The translations under genes and the position numbers were made by a program. Positions 13,701 to 25,474 of a stretch of DNA of 64,000 bases are shown here, piece by piece. This DNA comes from Cruorifilaria tuberocauda. Lineage: Eukaryota; Nematoda; Chromadorea; Rhabditida; Onchocercidae. How positions within the stretch are numbered: position 1 is the first letter of the stretch; each line of letters starts with the position of its first letter. Under the pieces are notes generated by a model, which made no database searches, was not told the origin of the DNA, and was given only the letters and a program-made list of their open reading frames with translations. Location of the stretch: NCBI GenBank assembly GCA_013365365.1, contig JABVXU010000071.1, positions 119,898-183,897 on the forward strand, read 5' to 3'.

Positions 13701-16700
13701 GATGTAACCTCTAGAAACTCTTGTCCAAAGGAGCAAATGATAATATTCTGCGACCATGCAATTTTTTCTCTACGCTAATACCGCTTACATGATCTTTATG
13801 TCCAGCAAAATTTTAAGGGTCACTCAAATTCAGCATATGTACCATTAAAATTACGTAGTTAAACAATGTCAGGGAGAAGACTGGTAAGCAATTTGACTGT
13901 GATTTGAAATGGTCAACGAGTCTACATTTCAGACCAGTTTAGCTATTTATAAGGAAAGAGGCACAAACATTCCTCCTATGCATTGTTTGTATTAATTTTA
14001 AGTGAAGCAAAAAAATAGATAATGAATAATGAGAATACAAGTAAAAAAGACAAACTTAGAGCTCCCCCTCTGCCGATAACATGACGATGAAGTGATGGGC
14101 TGACTTTAATGGTTTCAGAAGACATTTCATCGGTCAGACGCTTGATTTCGCAGAGCAATGACAGTTGCGCTTTCTTCACTTCTTCCGGTGCCCCTTCCAA
14201 ATAGATTAAACCATCTTGTTCAAACCCAATCTGAACCTTATCTTTGTTTGCAACTAGAGTCTGAAAAATAAAAGTGAGGTGAGAATGTATAAAACTGTAT
14301 AAAGTTTTCAAGAGGTGGTCATCTTAACCCGACCCGATCTACGAAATCTGCCAACTTTTAAAATTCCAAAACCAGTACTCAAAAACAACAAAATGGCTAA
14401 AATAGAATGTATCAATCAAAACGAATACCTCAAGAGTGGCTCCTTTGGGACCTATGAGAAATTTGTGCATCCATGATTCACAAGTAATCTCTGCAGTGAT
14501 GACACTACTAGCTTTAGCATAAACCATTGCCAGTGCTTCACCTAGCTTAGTTGGATCACCACGCAAAGTTATAGTATCAGAATCTTCCTCCTCTGGAGGT
14601 ACCTCGACACTTACGCCAGTTGATTTTAATATTTCAGCTAATCCACGTCTTTGAGGTCCAATAATGTAACGATGTTGTGCGCGTGCTACCTAAACTTCTG
14701 CGAAGTAATCATTTCCCAATTAAGCTTTCACAAAACCTAATTTGTAAGAAATATATAAAGTAGGATAATGAATTTTAATGCATCATGAAAACTTTAAGTT
14801 AGTTGGAAAAGATTACGACATATACTGGCTGGCCAGTTTAGACAGAACAAATTTGGATAAGAAAATCGGAAACATTAATAACAATGCGAGGAAATTTTCA
14901 TCCGTTATTAAAAACTGATTTAAACTAGTGGGATAAAAATTAGAAACTTTAGACAATTACCTGACACGTTACTGGTTTCGCTATTGTTTTCATATTCTCA
15001 TAAATTTGGCGAACAGCCGCAGCAGCACAATGAACACCTTCCTTCTCACCAGTAATAACAATCACTTCACTGGATGCAGTTGGTGGTGGAATGTTAATTT
15101 TTGCACCTGTTTTGGAAGCTAATTCATCGATCGTTTCATTAAATGGCCCACGGATGAACGGATAATAGATACGTGGTATTATCAAATGTTCTTGAGCTAA
15201 TTTTGACTAAAATAATTTTTTTTAATATGCCTGAAAATAGCAGGAAGAGAAACCACCAATGAAATATAGCAATTGATACATATATGAGTTCAAAAACTAG
15301 ATGCATTCATTCAAGATCAAAGCAACAATTAAAATGATTAATAAAAACTACAGTAACGGAATAGAAACAATATCGTTAAAATAGTAATGATCACAATATA
15401 TAATAAATAACTGGTAACAACAATTAAACCATAAAACACGCCAAATTTTACCTGTTTATCACTTACGAGTTGGATTTCATGTACTGCTTTTTCGATACCA
15501 TCACGTGGACCAATTATTTTAATGATATCACTCGGTGAATCACGGCCTGGTACCATTATTCGACAATCCGTATCTTGCTCCAGCTGTCGTAGCTTCACAC
15601 CTTCTCTTCCTATACCAAAAAAACAAATTTATAGTAATTATTTAAATTACATTAATTCAACTTACTGATTTAACAAAATAAATCCTAGTCCAAACATCCG
15701 TGATTCTCAAATTTGTAAATAAATATATGACATAAAAATACTTGAATCAAAGAGCAAATATCAATCAATGACAAAAATTGTCTCAAGTATACCAATCAAA
15801 ACACGATGATGTTCTTTTGGTACTGCAATTTCACGAGCTGCCTGGGTCTTGAGCTTCCGTGCAATATGTGAACGTGCTTCTTCAACCCGTTGACGTTTCC
15901 CAGTAATTAGAAATGTTAGCGAATGGTCTTTAGCCTCACAAATTTCAATTTGTGTACCAGTTGCTATAGCTATTTCGTTGCACTTCTGCTGTTCTTCATT
16001 AGTGTTACCGAAATTTTTATTGCCAGTTCTTGACGCTCGTTCGTCACTAGAAAGATGATAAACCTGCAAAACATTTAGTGAAAACTTCATAATGACCAAA
16101 CGATATCACATCATAGAACAAATAGACTGAGCGAAAAAATGATCTAGGAATGTCAGTTAATTTCATATGCGAAAGATTACAGTTCAATATAATCAATCTA
16201 TATTATTTAGAAAACATAGCAAACTAAAATGTATAATCTGAGAAAGCAAATATGGGGTATCTTTCCACTACATCTTTGCAGCATCACTGTTGCTATTACC
16301 ATGACAAAATTACTTAGATAAAAAGACGTGCGCATCCCACAGAAACAACTGAATGAAAATTTTCAGATCGTCTCATATTTCTTTTGTTCAGTTTGAGAAT
16401 GAGAAATATGAAGACATGAAAATGATGTCTTATCGTAGAATAAAACTGATGAAACAATAGATAACCTGAGTGGTTCTTTCCGAACGAACAGCTGGAGGTT
16501 TACTCCACACACCTCCAAGTAGTTGTGAAGCACACGCATCCAGTTTGTCAGGTAGTTCCGGAAAATCTGTACTATAGTCAAGAACGCTAACACCCGTTTC
16601 GGAATGATTTATTCCAGTTGCCCCTGCACTACCACCATTTTGCAACGTTGTATGATGACGTTCAGCGCCTGGTGCCAGATTTAATGATCCTAAAAACTTC

Positions 16701-17295
16701 AAACCGAACTTCTAATTATTAGTGATATTTTAAAGTAGTAAATTACAAAATTGACAAATTAACGGACTGAAGTTTAAAGCATTTGCGATAACACTGCCGA
16801 AAATTCACAAATTAGGATTTTCATCAGCACTTCCTGTCCTACAATCAAATAACTGAAAAAAATAAACAAATTACAGTTTTGCATTATCATCTGCCTCTTT
16901 TCCATAACCAATTCTGTCATGCAAACTAACAGGCTTTTTTTGACTTTTATGGATATCACCAATGAATAACGTCAACCTAAGACCGGTTATAAAAGAAATG
17001 AGTGACAAACATTCATTCCTACTTCTTTTCATTTTCTATCATGAATATAACATCAACTTATACATTACAGGATAACTTAAGACATATATTATAGGATTGG
17101 TTACAAGATAACTGAAATAATTCGACACAAAAGATATCAAGTTCAGAATAAACCTGGAAACTTCAGAAACCCCCTATAAAACATTTTTAAAATTAATGAA
17201 TATCGATAGAATGGTAAAGACCAACCTTCGTTCGCTACACCAGATGGTTCAATGGATTTCTCCTGCTCATAATTTACGGTTTTTTCCATATTTCA
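7787..17295 (-). CDS. HDLBP: Vigilin (HDLBP), 15 KH-type units, complete
   Basis: Exons: 17226-17295, 16466-16689, 15793-16063, 15452-15609, 14961-15206, 14429-14689, 14056-14260, 13495-13634, 12900-13118, 12544-12762, 12153-12299, 11692-11850, 11252-11389, 10737-10955, 10489-10624, 10022-10158, 9588-9803, 9138-9300, 8807-8949, 8369-8512, 7787-7972. They sum to 3801 nt, 1266 aa, close to human vigilin (about 1268). I count 15 consecutive KH-type units. Nine keep a G-x-x-G loop (for example GKGG, GRGG, GAKG, GPKG, GQKG); six have degenerate loops, a mixture typical of vigilins. An acidic FPELP segment precedes the KH array and an Ala-rich tail follows it. Vigilin is a polysome- and ER-associated RNA-binding protein involved in mRNA binding, translation and sterol homeostasis. 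The start is the only ATG in frame with exon 2. Intron 19 uses a GC donor. Confidence 0.95.
13194..13264. repeat. TATG/TATA palindromic microsatellite in vigilin intron
   Basis: Alternating TA/TG/CA run within the vigilin intron between exons 13495-13634 and 12900-13118. It is near-palindromic: TATATGTATGTA at the left mirrors TACATATACATATA in the middle. Confidence 0.85.
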
Positions 17296-19046
17296 TGCAA
17301 AAATTCTTCACTGTATAGTTCCGGCTCGTTGTTCAACAGTGATCGGCTCGCGTATTCCGTTGGGCTAGTTCGGGCTTCGTTTCGTTTTTAATGCTGCAAT
17401 GTTGTGGATACTGAACTGACTTAATTATCGTTCTAATCACGATAAGAATGAAGAGGTACAGCAAATATTTATGTAACCACATCGTAGTGGTCGTTTTAGT
17501 GCTTAGAGATAAAATACAGTAAACATTCTATTTTCATATGTTTCATTATTGATATTGCAGATCCTTCTATTAAATAGCTTAATGTCATAACCAGATTTAT
17601 TTAATTAGCAAGATCTATTTCATTGAGTAAAGATTTTTTTTAAACTAAATATCTTATTTATCGATTCAAAAAAAGATAAAAGTAACATTTCAGCTGCAGA
17701 TCATATTATAATACTTTCTTTCAATCAAATTTAACATTGGTATCATGCATGGTTTTTTTCAATATAATTTGAGAAAATGGGAATATAAACAAACTTCCCG
17801 ATGACAGCTACAAAAGAAACATATACATACATAATTCAACAACTTTTCTGAATTAAAATTTCTGTTAATTTTCCTAAAAAATCTCTTAACATTTCGGATA
17901 GCAATTAGTTAAAACTTATATATGAAAGACTGTAATTGAGTATGGGTTCACTCGTCTTTTATAATATTTTTACAGTCTCCAAAATTTCTGAATTATCAAA
18001 GTATAAAAGCGCCGCTTTTTGTTTTGATGCAGATAATTAGTCCTGTATATAGAAGAGATGATTTTTCAAGATGAGGAAGTGAAAAAATTATGCAGCAAAG
18101 GTGATAGTTCGATGAACAGATATAATTCAGCAGGGAACTCGAATCGATATGGTATTTTGAAACTTTTGATCGTCCAGACTTTCATAAATCTCTTCATTTC
18201 ATACAAAACAAACATTTCGAAAACTATAACAAATTGAAAGAAAATAACCTACCAAACTGCTTAGTAAAGGCCTTTGAGTGGCACCTGATTAGAAGATGCA
18301 ACCCAAAATTGTAAATATATTGCTTTTATCTGTAAATTATTCGGTAAGCTAGAATGTATATAAAATTACATCAAATGAAAATAACGATCGAAAAGTTCCA
18401 TCTTATAATGATTACAACGAATAATTATAAATCACATTTAGAAAAAGAACAGAAAAATTCCACCCATCCGATCAACTGATATGAAAGCAAATATGAATCC
18501 CAACACTAATACAATTATTAAAGCCCGTATTTAATTTTTTCTTAAAATACAGTTCTAACTGTATAATCATTCCATTCTATTTTATTCAACAATTACTTAA
18601 AATACTTTCTTCTACTATTTTCTTTCCTAAAATGGATGATGTAATGAAATAATGAAATGATAAAGAAAAGAGCATAAATCATATTGCTTTGTTAAATACA
18701 AAAGGTTCAACTCTTTAACATTCTGTAAATAAATATAATTCATCGAAAAATGCTTTAAAAAAAGACTAAACATCAATTTGGATACAAGCATCAATCAATC
18801 TAATTTTAAATATGAGAAAGAAAATATTTCTTTAATTTTCTGGCAAAAATTCCCAACATAAATTTTTCTAACTAACAAAAATCCCAAAAACGTCTCAAAC
18901 TCTTAAGAATTAAAACATACGAAGCAACGAAACGCAAACTTCCACGATGCTAGTAGTTTGCGCGGCAAAGTGATCGATTAAAATTAACGCGGCCAATTCG
19001 ACAGCGTTAACATTAGCGTTTTCAGGCCAAGCTTGACAATGTTCAC

Positions 19047-19178
19047 ATCTCTCTGATAATGGAAGATGATGATAAGGTCACGTTTAGTGTTACAATAAAG
19101 TAATTGGTGTTTTTCTGACAATGGAGGAGGATGATCATAGGGTCATGTTTAGTATTAACAATGAAGTAGTTGATATTT
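19047..19178. repeat. Two-copy degenerate tandem repeat, about 65 bp unit
   Basis: Two adjacent similar blocks, each running CTCTGATAATGGAAGATGATG-like, then AAGGTCACGTTTAGTGTTA-like, then AAAGTAATTGGTG-like. The second copy starts at about 19115 (TTCTGACAATGGAGGAGGAT) and differs by scattered substitutions. Confidence 0.75.
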
Positions 19179-21670
19179 TCAGAGAAATAAGAATTGAAAC
19201 AATTCATGGTAGTTACTGGAATGTTAAAAGATCGAATGATCTTATCCTCACAATTTTTACATTAATACTTACGCTATAATTAATAAGCTGCCATTAATAT
19301 ATCTTTAAAATTAATTGATTTTTCATTTTTATGCCTATGTTTCATTTTAAATAATGGTAAATGGAAAGAGAGAGGGATTGAAAAGTTTTGATTTATGATT
19401 GACTAAAAAGGAAAACAATCAATATATGAACTGTTTAAAAACTGCCATCATGAGAATATCCAATCATTATCATACACATTCACATTTCTTCGAAAAAAAT
19501 GATTTAATGGGAGCAAGAAAAATTGCCAACTGGATAATTCAATAGAGTAAACATTCATTCTCTATGCTGATGTACTGCAATGGATGATAATGATGATGTG
19601 TCATTCGTGGAATTGATACTTTCCCATCATTTAATCATTACAGGCAATATGGAACACTGGATCATATAACACAGAAAGCGAATTGTTTAAACCATATACT
19701 TTGATGATTTTATCAGTAAATTGATGCTATCCTATCAATTTCTGGATTATCATACATAAACTGATTGACTCGCAGTGGACAGATTGTTCAGTCAATCAAT
19801 CAATCAATTATTTTAGTGCCCATCACAGTCATTAAATGTGATGTTACGATACTAACGTAATAATTTATTTCCTTTTTTTTCTTCGTAAGTGCTAAAAATA
19901 GATAAAGTAGTGATGCAACCTATCCATACGATGCGAAATTATTATCAGAAACAGACCGGCATTACAAATATCTCATTCATATTGTTGAATATTGGAATTC
20001 TCTCCCTCATACCTATTGAAAATTTCAAAACTTGAAATTTTCAGTAAAGCGATATTTGCTGATACAATTTGAAAACCCTCATATTTCAGTTTATGCAATC
20101 GAATAAACTGATAAAATGAAATACTTTCTCTTCTAGTTATAATATTATTTATTAGTGATATACTTTTGTTCGTTTGAAGTTATAATGAAGATATTGTGCT
20201 TTTAATATTAGTAAAATAAAAGTTCTCTTTTGTTTTGATTTTGCCATAATTTTCTAATTTAACATTTTGCACATTGGGAAAAGGTAGACAATTTATCTCA
20301 CCTGTCCTTCTCTATTTATTTATTTTGATTAATAAAAAATTCCTAGCAAATTTCGGATAACCGTTTTAATCAACCATTAAAGAGGTATCGTAGACATACA
20401 ATAATTATAATTGAACGTTTGTTTCAGCACAAAAGCATTCTGTTGAAATTGTTGTTGTAAACAAAACTGTTTTGTTTTTTAGTGGCAGTATTATTATAAG
20501 TTAAGTAATTTTGTTGTGATGTTGTCAAAATGTATATACTTTTATTTTGATGTTTTTGTTTTATTGGTCAGTTCAATTATGTTACTAATAATTTAGTTAT
20601 TATTTTCGTAATTATTTTAATTATCAGTATATTATTTTGTTTTATTTTATTTGACTAATTGTCAAATTATAGATTTCCTATTTCTGAATATTCGATATTG
20701 AATTAGTTTGATGTTTATTTTTGCATTTATATTAATCGCTTTTGTATGATACGGAAGTTATTACACTGTTTTAGATTATATCTTACATTTTCTTATGATG
20801 TGATTTTTGTGTTTTTTTTGACTCACTTCTGATGATAATAGGTTTTAATCTTAAGTTTTAATTCAAACGCATAAAATATGACCTATGTGTCTCTTCATAT
20901 TTACAGTGAACAAATCAAAGATTAATGTTTTGTAAAGGTTTACCTTGCTGGTGATGTGGACAACAATGGTAACAGTACGTACAGTATTGCAATCATTCGT
21001 ACCAAAGCGTTTTTATACTGTATGAGTAAAAGAAATAAGTAGTAGTAGAAAAGTAAGAAATGAATTTAATTGAATGGCCTCCATCACACTATTAGCATTA
21101 CAAAAAAATAACATGACAAATGATCAATTACAACATTAATGTTCACAAACATAATGATGATATCATCATTTTCACAACAACCTGATAATAATACCATGCT
21201 CATAACGACGTGATAACAGTATTACGGTGATAACGTTACAATGTCGTAGTGATAACGCTTATGGCTGCGTTAAATTTTTCCCTGACTTTTAAAAAATCAA
21301 ACTTCGTATTTTTGCATGTGAGATGGCGTCTGGTAGAACGAGCGATACGTTTTGTAACGTATCATTTCTTTAACCAGACGTTGAAAGTTTAGTTAATTTG
21401 CATTTCTCTTATGTTATCTCTTAAAAAATTCCCTTATTTGACATATATAACAGCACATTTTGTTTGGAAATAAGAATCAAGTGAAAGATAAAACATCGGT
21501 TATAAGATGTTATAAATTTACCTTGTAATGCATTTCATCATATCAAATAGTTATTATAGTCATTGCAATACCTTTGATAATAATATTATGCAAATTTATT
21601 TTGTGAACACATCATCACAACGATTAATATCGTCATCATAACGATCACATTGCAACAATTACGCGTAACT

Positions 21671-21679
21671 TCTCTTCAG
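21671..21679 (+). promoter_or_regulatory. Probable spliced-leader trans-splice acceptor of ICMT
   Basis: TCTCTTCAG ends 8 nt before the ATG at 21688. No upstream exon is apparent. In nematodes an acceptor this close to the start codon normally receives a spliced leader. Confidence 0.55.
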
Positions 21680-21687
21680 ATTTGGTG

Positions 21688-22545
21688 ATGCGACTAAGTA
21701 TGGCATTATTTCGAGGTAATGTCGACGTACAGCATTCATTATTTTCGGCTTTACTTTCCGTAATATTAGTAAGTATGACATATATTTTTCGTATTGGACA
21801 GTGGAAACTTGAATATGTAGCTTTCTTGCTATCGATACCAATGGCAGTGTTATTGTGCGGTTGGCGTACACGTTGGAACACAGCTCAAGCATCATTCCTT
21901 GGTGGTATATTCACATTATCTCTGTTATGCGCTTATTCAACAAGTAATTTGTATTTATCAATATTTGCTTGGTATCTTGCATGCATGGCTGCATTTCACT
22001 ACGGGGAATTCCTAATAACAGCATTAACAAATCGATCAAATTTGAATTCTACATCATACCTTCTGGATCATTCATTCGCATATTGGGCAGCTGCTGTTAC
22101 AAGTTGGGTGGAATATGTTCTGGAAGTACGTTTCTTACCGATTTTGAAAAACGTCGCTTTAAGTTACGTCGGATTAACACTTATTGTATCCGGTGAAATT
22201 TTACGAAAACTTGCAATGATTCATGCAAATGGTGGATTCACGCATATGATTGCAACTGAAAAGCGTCCAAAACATAAATTGGTTACTAACGGTGTGTATA
22301 GTTTCATACGACATCCAGGATATCTCGGCTGGCTGCTTTGGTGCTTAGGTACTCAAGTGATGCTCTGCAATCCTCTATGTCTAATCCTTTATTTGCTAAT
22401 TGGATGGAATTTCTTCAATGAAAGAATATATTGGGAAGAGCGCTACCTGGCCTGTTTTTTTGGTACGGAATATATTCAATATCAGAAGAACGTTCCGGTC
22501 GGAATACCTCTTATTAAAGGATACGAGCCATGGTCATCGAAGTAG
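21688..22545 (+). CDS. ICMT: Protein-S-isoprenylcysteine O-methyltransferase (Ste14/ICMT family)
   Basis: A single uninterrupted frame of 285 aa, the usual ICMT length. It methylates the C-terminal prenylcysteine of Ras, Rho and other CaaX proteins in the ER membrane with S-adenosylmethionine. Several hydrophobic segments fill the N-terminal half. The C-terminal half holds the family signature: RHPGYLGWLLW, then GTQVMLCNP, then ERIYWEERYL, FFGTEYIQY and a VPVGIPLIKGY ending, with the conserved RHP and the two Glu of the methyltransferase site. The start is the first ATG after the probable trans-splice acceptor; a second in-frame ATG lies at 21700. The frame also opens upstream through TTG, but that lies partly in the presumed outron. 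Unusually for this window, it has no intron. Confidence 0.95.
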   Translation: MRLSMALFRGNVDVQHSLFSALLSVILVSMTYIFRIGQWKLEYVAFLLSIPMAVLLCGWRTRWNTAQASFLGGIFTLSLLCAYSTSNLYLSIFAWYLACMAAFHYGEFLITALTNRSNLNSTSYLLDHSFAYWAAAVTSWVEYVLEVRFLPILKNVALSYVGLTLIVSGEILRKLAMIHANGGFTHMIATEKRPKHKLVTNGVYSFIRHPGYLGWLLWCLGTQVMLCNPLCLILYLLIGWNFFNERIYWEERYLACFFGTEYIQYQKNVPVGIPLIKGYEPWSSK

Positions 22546-23702
22546 TTTCTGATACTATGATGTTAGTGTAATTTTTACCCAATTTACCTCATAAAGTCAA
22601 CATTTATGATGATTTAAAATTACAGCAATGCATGCAATTGTATATTTAATGGAGTTTCCTTAATGGTGAATTTCTGTGTTTTTTTCAGAAAGCATTTCTC
22701 TGTGAGCTTCCTGAAAAAAGCTTTTTAGCTTTACCTAATACTGCTTTTGGTTTAGAGTTCTTGTTTTGTAAATTTTTGTTATGCTTTCAAACCTGCTATT
22801 GTATACGACTTTGAAAATCATAGATTAGGGTGAGGCCTGCTTAGATTCGGGAGATGATTGAAATTATTTTGATAATTTCTTTAGAGAAAGATACAGATAA
22901 AACTATTAACATATAGTAAAAAGAAAAAAAAATTTTTAGCAGGTTCTTCTCTAAAAGAAATTTTGCAGTTTTTCACCAGCAACAAGTTAAAAGTTAAAAG
23001 TTTTTCACTGTTTATTACTTATATAATATTTTTATATTTTTGTTCATTTTTATTGACATCTGCGGTTGTTCCATTTTTCGATGTGGTTTTACAGCGATTG
23101 ATTTTAATGTTAAATGTCTAGCATAAATCGGTAGAACTGTTTAGTATTAAAACGGATGTAGTAGGTTTAAAGAAAGAACTTGTAAATGATTTCAATTAGT
23201 CTTTACTTACACTGCTGCATATTTTTAATATTTCGTATTGCTTAACATGATAGTTTCATATGTAAAATTCTTTCATCATCATTTTATTGTTCATTTACAA
23301 GTTATGTTACTGTATATTTTAATTGTACAATAATTAACGATTATAATTTTTCATAAAATTATATCGTGCGTTTTTTTGTTGTACTTATCAATTTGATCTA
23401 ATCTTTTTTTTCAATTAAAAAAATCGAACCAAAATAAAATTTATGTTAGACTTTAAGAAGTGAATTTATTAATATGCATGATTATTGAGAATCTCAGCAA
23501 GTATCTTATTTCTGATGATTTTCTCAGCTTCATTTTTATTTTCTATGGAAATATTATTTGTAGCGTTTTCAAGAAATTTAAGGTTTTCACTAAACTTTAT
23601 TATGGATCTTCCTGTTATAACTCATATTTTGTAACACTTTGTTATGGAAATGGATGAATTAGTTATGGCAATTTGTTATAATCTTGCTGTTGCATAATAA
23701 AA
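22546..23702. other. Intergenic spacer ICMT to FRA10AC1
   Basis: About 1.16 kb of T-rich sequence between two same-strand genes. The spacing is too long for a typical nematode operon spacer of about 100-400 bp. I see no gene in it. Confidence 0.5.
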
Positions 23703-23708
23703 TTTCAG
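23703..23708 (+). promoter_or_regulatory. Probable trans-splice acceptor of FRA10AC1
   Basis: TTTCAG ends one base before the ATG at 23710, leaving a 1-nt 5' UTR. This is a textbook position for spliced-leader addition and fixes the start codon. Confidence 0.65.
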
Positions 23709-23709
23709 G

Positions 23710-25474
23710 ATGAGCAAGCGGAATTTATCAATTGATTATGAAGATCTAGAATCAGAATTTGATTATGGAAATGATGCTGGAAGCAGTGTCAATGGAGGAA
23801 AAAGTTGTCAAATAAGGAATGATGAATTATGGAAAAAACCACGTTTTGGAGAAGTTGCATTACCAGGTCGAAAAAAAGCAAAAGGCATATTTGATGAAGA
23901 ACAGTCACGTTTTGAGAGGTATTGTTTGTTTTCAGAGCTTTTACCAAGAAAGAAGAGGGAAAAGTGAAGCTCGAATGATTGATTGTTAGGAATTTTCTTT
24001 GCTAAATTAAATCTATAAGGATTACACGCCTCCTTACTGTGATGTTATTACCGTGCTTTTCACTTGTTTTCAGACGAAAACAACGTTTAATGACATTGGA
24101 TGTTTACACGCGGCACAAAGAACTAATCAATCAGTATTATCTCTGCTATCCAGGTGCAGCAGCAAAACTGCAGAGAGATACATCAAGAGATCGCACTGAT
24201 TATGATGTCCTCAAAGATAATCACAGATTCCTTTGGGATGATAATGAGGTTTTACTTACATCACGAAAATTTATTTACTTGCAGAAAAAATTTAGTTACG
24301 ACAAGTATGGACGGTTATACTCTCCATCATCATTTTGGGTTTTAATAAATCTACTTCATCTTTTTCAGTTAATGAAAGCAGCAGAGAAATCGTGGGAAGC
24401 CCGTTTAGCTAAGCGATATTATGATAAACTTTTCAAGGAATATTGTATTGCCGATCTTTCGCAATACCGAAAGAATAGGTAGCTATATCTACGATAAATA
24501 TATCATAGCATTGAAATTTTGAGATGAGTTTTACATCCATGTTTCCGTGAATAAAATTTACTTCACAGGAATAAAAATCAGGAATTCATGTATAATTTCT
24601 TAAAACGTATCACTTATTTTTTTGATCCTTACATGATTTGGGAATTTCAGAATAGCCATGAGGTGGAGAACTGAAAAAGAAGTCAGGTCAGGAAAGGGCC
24701 AGTTTGAATGTGGTAATAAAAAATGTGCAGAAAAGGATGATCTTACTAGTTGGGAGGTAAGTCTTTCTTATATCTTTTGGTAATATCGGTGAGTTTTTTA
24801 TTATAGTTGGTACACTTCGAGCTTTGTGTCTTCAAGTGAAATGGATTCGAGGTATTTTTATTAAAATGCAAAAACTTTGAAAACGAAGTAAAATAAACAA
24901 ATCGCTTCATTTTCGGTCAACTTTGCCTATTTGGAGAATAGCACAAAGAAAAATGCCCTTGTCAAATTACGACTATGTCCGGAGTGCTCGAGAATGCTTA
25001 ATTATCATTCGCAGAAAAAGAAATTAGAAAAGAAAGACAAAAGTAGAGGGACGAACAAAAAGGCGTTGTAAGTTTTTTAAAAGTCCCACTGGTGAATATG
25101 CTTCACAATATCCGAAATGATATATGCTATATCATCAGTAATAGTTTCTTAAAATCCTAAACATTCTCTTACAATTCAGTTGTTGATTTATTATTTAGTC
25201 GCCTATTTAACATGGATTTCATGGATGACAACTGTTATTCAGATCTAACGTTGGAAGCCGGGACGAAAAACTTGCGAAAGCAAAAACTTCGGAAGTTCAG
25301 CAGTCTGCAATTTCTGAAGAGATTTCCAAAGAAATGGAGGAGAATGCAGATGAAAAATTGGAAAAAGATGAAGTTAATTTAATGGAAATTTGGAGGAAAT
25401 CACCAGAAGGCAATGATCCAGAAAAAGCTGCTGAACAAGAGCTTGATGATTTCTTAGATGACTTATTATTGTAG
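23710..25474 (+). CDS. FRA10AC1: FRA10AC1 homologue
   Basis: Exons: 23710-23918, 24074-24248, 24369-24478, 24651-24756, 24916-25067, 25243-25474; 984 nt, 327 aa (human protein 315 aa). Conserved blocks in order: the LMTLDVYTRHKELINQYY region, DNHRFLWDD, the LAKRYYDKLFKEYCIADLS block, the WRTEKEV.SGKGQF.CGNK..C block, ALVKLRLCPECS..LNYH, a Lys-rich stretch, and an acidic ending DDFLDDLLL. Cys185, Cys190, Cys221 and Cys224 form a likely zinc ribbon. The family is nuclear and found in spliceosomal preparations; its biochemical role is not well defined. The acceptor before exon 5 reads TTTTCG instead of TTTTCAG. With exon 5 starting at 24916 the conserved SWE-VNFAY junction is restored; the next AG, at 24936-24937, would delete seven conserved residues but keep the frame. 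Confidence 0.92.

Larger units (their letters stand above)
17296..21687. other. Intergenic region, divergent promoters of vigilin and ICMT
   Basis: About 4.4 kb between two divergently transcribed genes, so it must hold both promoters. A GC-richer patch at 17300-17400 lies directly upstream of the vigilin start. The TACAG at 17309-17313 (minus strand), 13 nt before the ATG, is a possible trans-splice acceptor. The rest is AT-rich with a short tandem duplication at 19047-19178. No reading frame here shows coding character. Confidence 0.6.
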
